A stretch of DNA of 6,349 nucleotides from Actinomycetes bacterium (GTDB lineage: Bacteria; Actinomycetota; Actinomycetes; Actinomycetales; Cellulomonadaceae): assembly GCA_023390875.1 (NCBI GenBank), contig JAEWCA010000057.1, forward strand, positions 1 through 6,349, written 5' to 3'. Position 1 is the first letter of the stretch. The number at the start of each line of letters is the position of its first letter. The notes below the pieces were generated by a model. It was not told the DNA's origin. It did no database searches and worked only from the letters and a program-made list of their open reading frames with translations. The translations under genes were made by a program, and so were the position numbers. Shown one piece after another: positions 6,202 through 6,349 of the stretch.

Positions 6202-6213
6202 TAGGGTGTGGGC
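6202..6213 (+). promoter_or_regulatory. Candidate -10 element for a leaderless transcript of the membrane protein
   Basis: TAGGGT (6202-6207) fits TANNNT and ends exactly 6 bases before the GTG at 6214, the same geometry as before the amidohydrolase at 1600. No real Shine-Dalgarno lies in front of the GTG. Transcription would start at or beside the start codon. No clear -35 is visible. Confidence 0.5.
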
Positions 6214-6349
6214 GTGCCCCGCATCCCCACCGCCGTGATCGCCGCCCTCACCCTCGTCGTCGGGTTCGCCGTCGCGCAGTCGACCGGCGTGCGCGCGCTC
6301 GGTGGCGTGGTGCTGCTCGCCGGCGTGCCTGGTGCGCGGCCCGCGCCCG
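6214..6349 (+). CDS. Small putative membrane protein (partial, N-terminus only)
   Basis: From the GTG at 6214, 45 codons run open to the right edge. The product begins MPRIPTAVIAALTLVVGFAV, followed by STGVRALGGVVLLAGV. There is a hydrophobic stretch at about 6-22 and a second beginning at about 29, split by a short polar segment with Gly and Arg, suggesting two membrane helices with a short loop. It is not one of the well-known families that I can name from this fragment; small membrane proteins of this look occur in actinobacteria without an assigned function. The start is supported by the TANNNT element 6 bases upstream and by the absence of a competing Shine-Dalgarno start. It is divergent from pgi, separated by 132 bases. 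The Pro-rich end of the visible part (GVPGARPAP) interrupts the second helix, so a frameshift just before the edge cannot be excluded. Confidence 0.65.
   Translation, partial: MPRIPTAVIAALTLVVGFAVAQSTGVRALGGVVLLAGVPGARPAP

Noticed and set aside
4222..6204. A 660-codon open frame on the plus strand opposite pgi.
   Set aside because: Its product is a low-complexity Arg/Glu/Val-rich string with no recognisable motif, lying antisense to an intact, fully conserved pgi. Such frames arise passively in very GC-rich DNA.
1..6349. tRNA, rRNA, CRISPR, insertion sequence, riboswitch or prophage signatures.
   Set aside because: I saw no tRNA-like or rRNA-like segments, transposase genes, terminal repeats, spaced repeats or attachment-site duplications; all space is taken by ordinary genes and short intergenic regions.

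Overview
The window looks like chromosomal DNA from a high-GC actinobacterium, most likely a cellulolytic member of the Cellulomonadaceae (Cellulomonas-like). The grounds are very GC-rich coding sequence with G/C in nearly every third codon position, a secreted esterase with a family 2 cellulose/xylan-binding module, Thr/Pro linkers, a ricin-lectin pectate lyase, and the actinobacterial leaderless start layout. The genus is inferred from style and gene content, not from a marker gene.

Layout, left to right. (1) 1-311, minus: start and most of a small S4-domain RNA-binding protein of the Hsp15 type, running off the left edge. (2) 448-1581, plus: secreted GDSL/SGNH esterase of the CE3 (acetyl xylan esterase) type with a C-terminal CBM2. 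(3) 1600-2832, plus: cytoplasmic amidohydrolase of the imidazolonepropionase-related group, substrate unknown, only 18 bases after gene 2 but apparently with its own leaderless promoter. (4) 2833-2882: strong stem-loop between convergent genes, serving both strands. (5) 2884-4191, minus: secreted pectate lyase, ricin-type lectin domain + linker + PL3 catalytic domain. (6) 4192-4398: 207 bases holding a LacI-type operator for the lyase and a strong terminator for the next gene. (7) 4399-6081, minus: glucose-6-phosphate isomerase (pgi). (8) 6214-6349, plus: N-terminus of a small membrane protein, divergent from pgi, also with a leaderless start. No gene-free stretch exceeds 300 bases.

How the genes fit together. 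The esterase and the lyase attack two plant cell-wall polymers outside the cell: acetylated xylan and de-esterified pectin. The same octamer, AAACGCTT, forming the core of a LacI-family operator, lies upstream of each, so sugar-dependent co-repression is a reasonable hypothesis. Pgi is central glycolysis and the S4 protein and amidohydrolase are housekeeping or unassigned. I see no mobile element, CRISPR array, tRNA, rRNA, or previously undescribed multi-gene system; the interesting signals are regulatory (shared operator, leaderless starts, strand-specific terminator) and domain-architectural.
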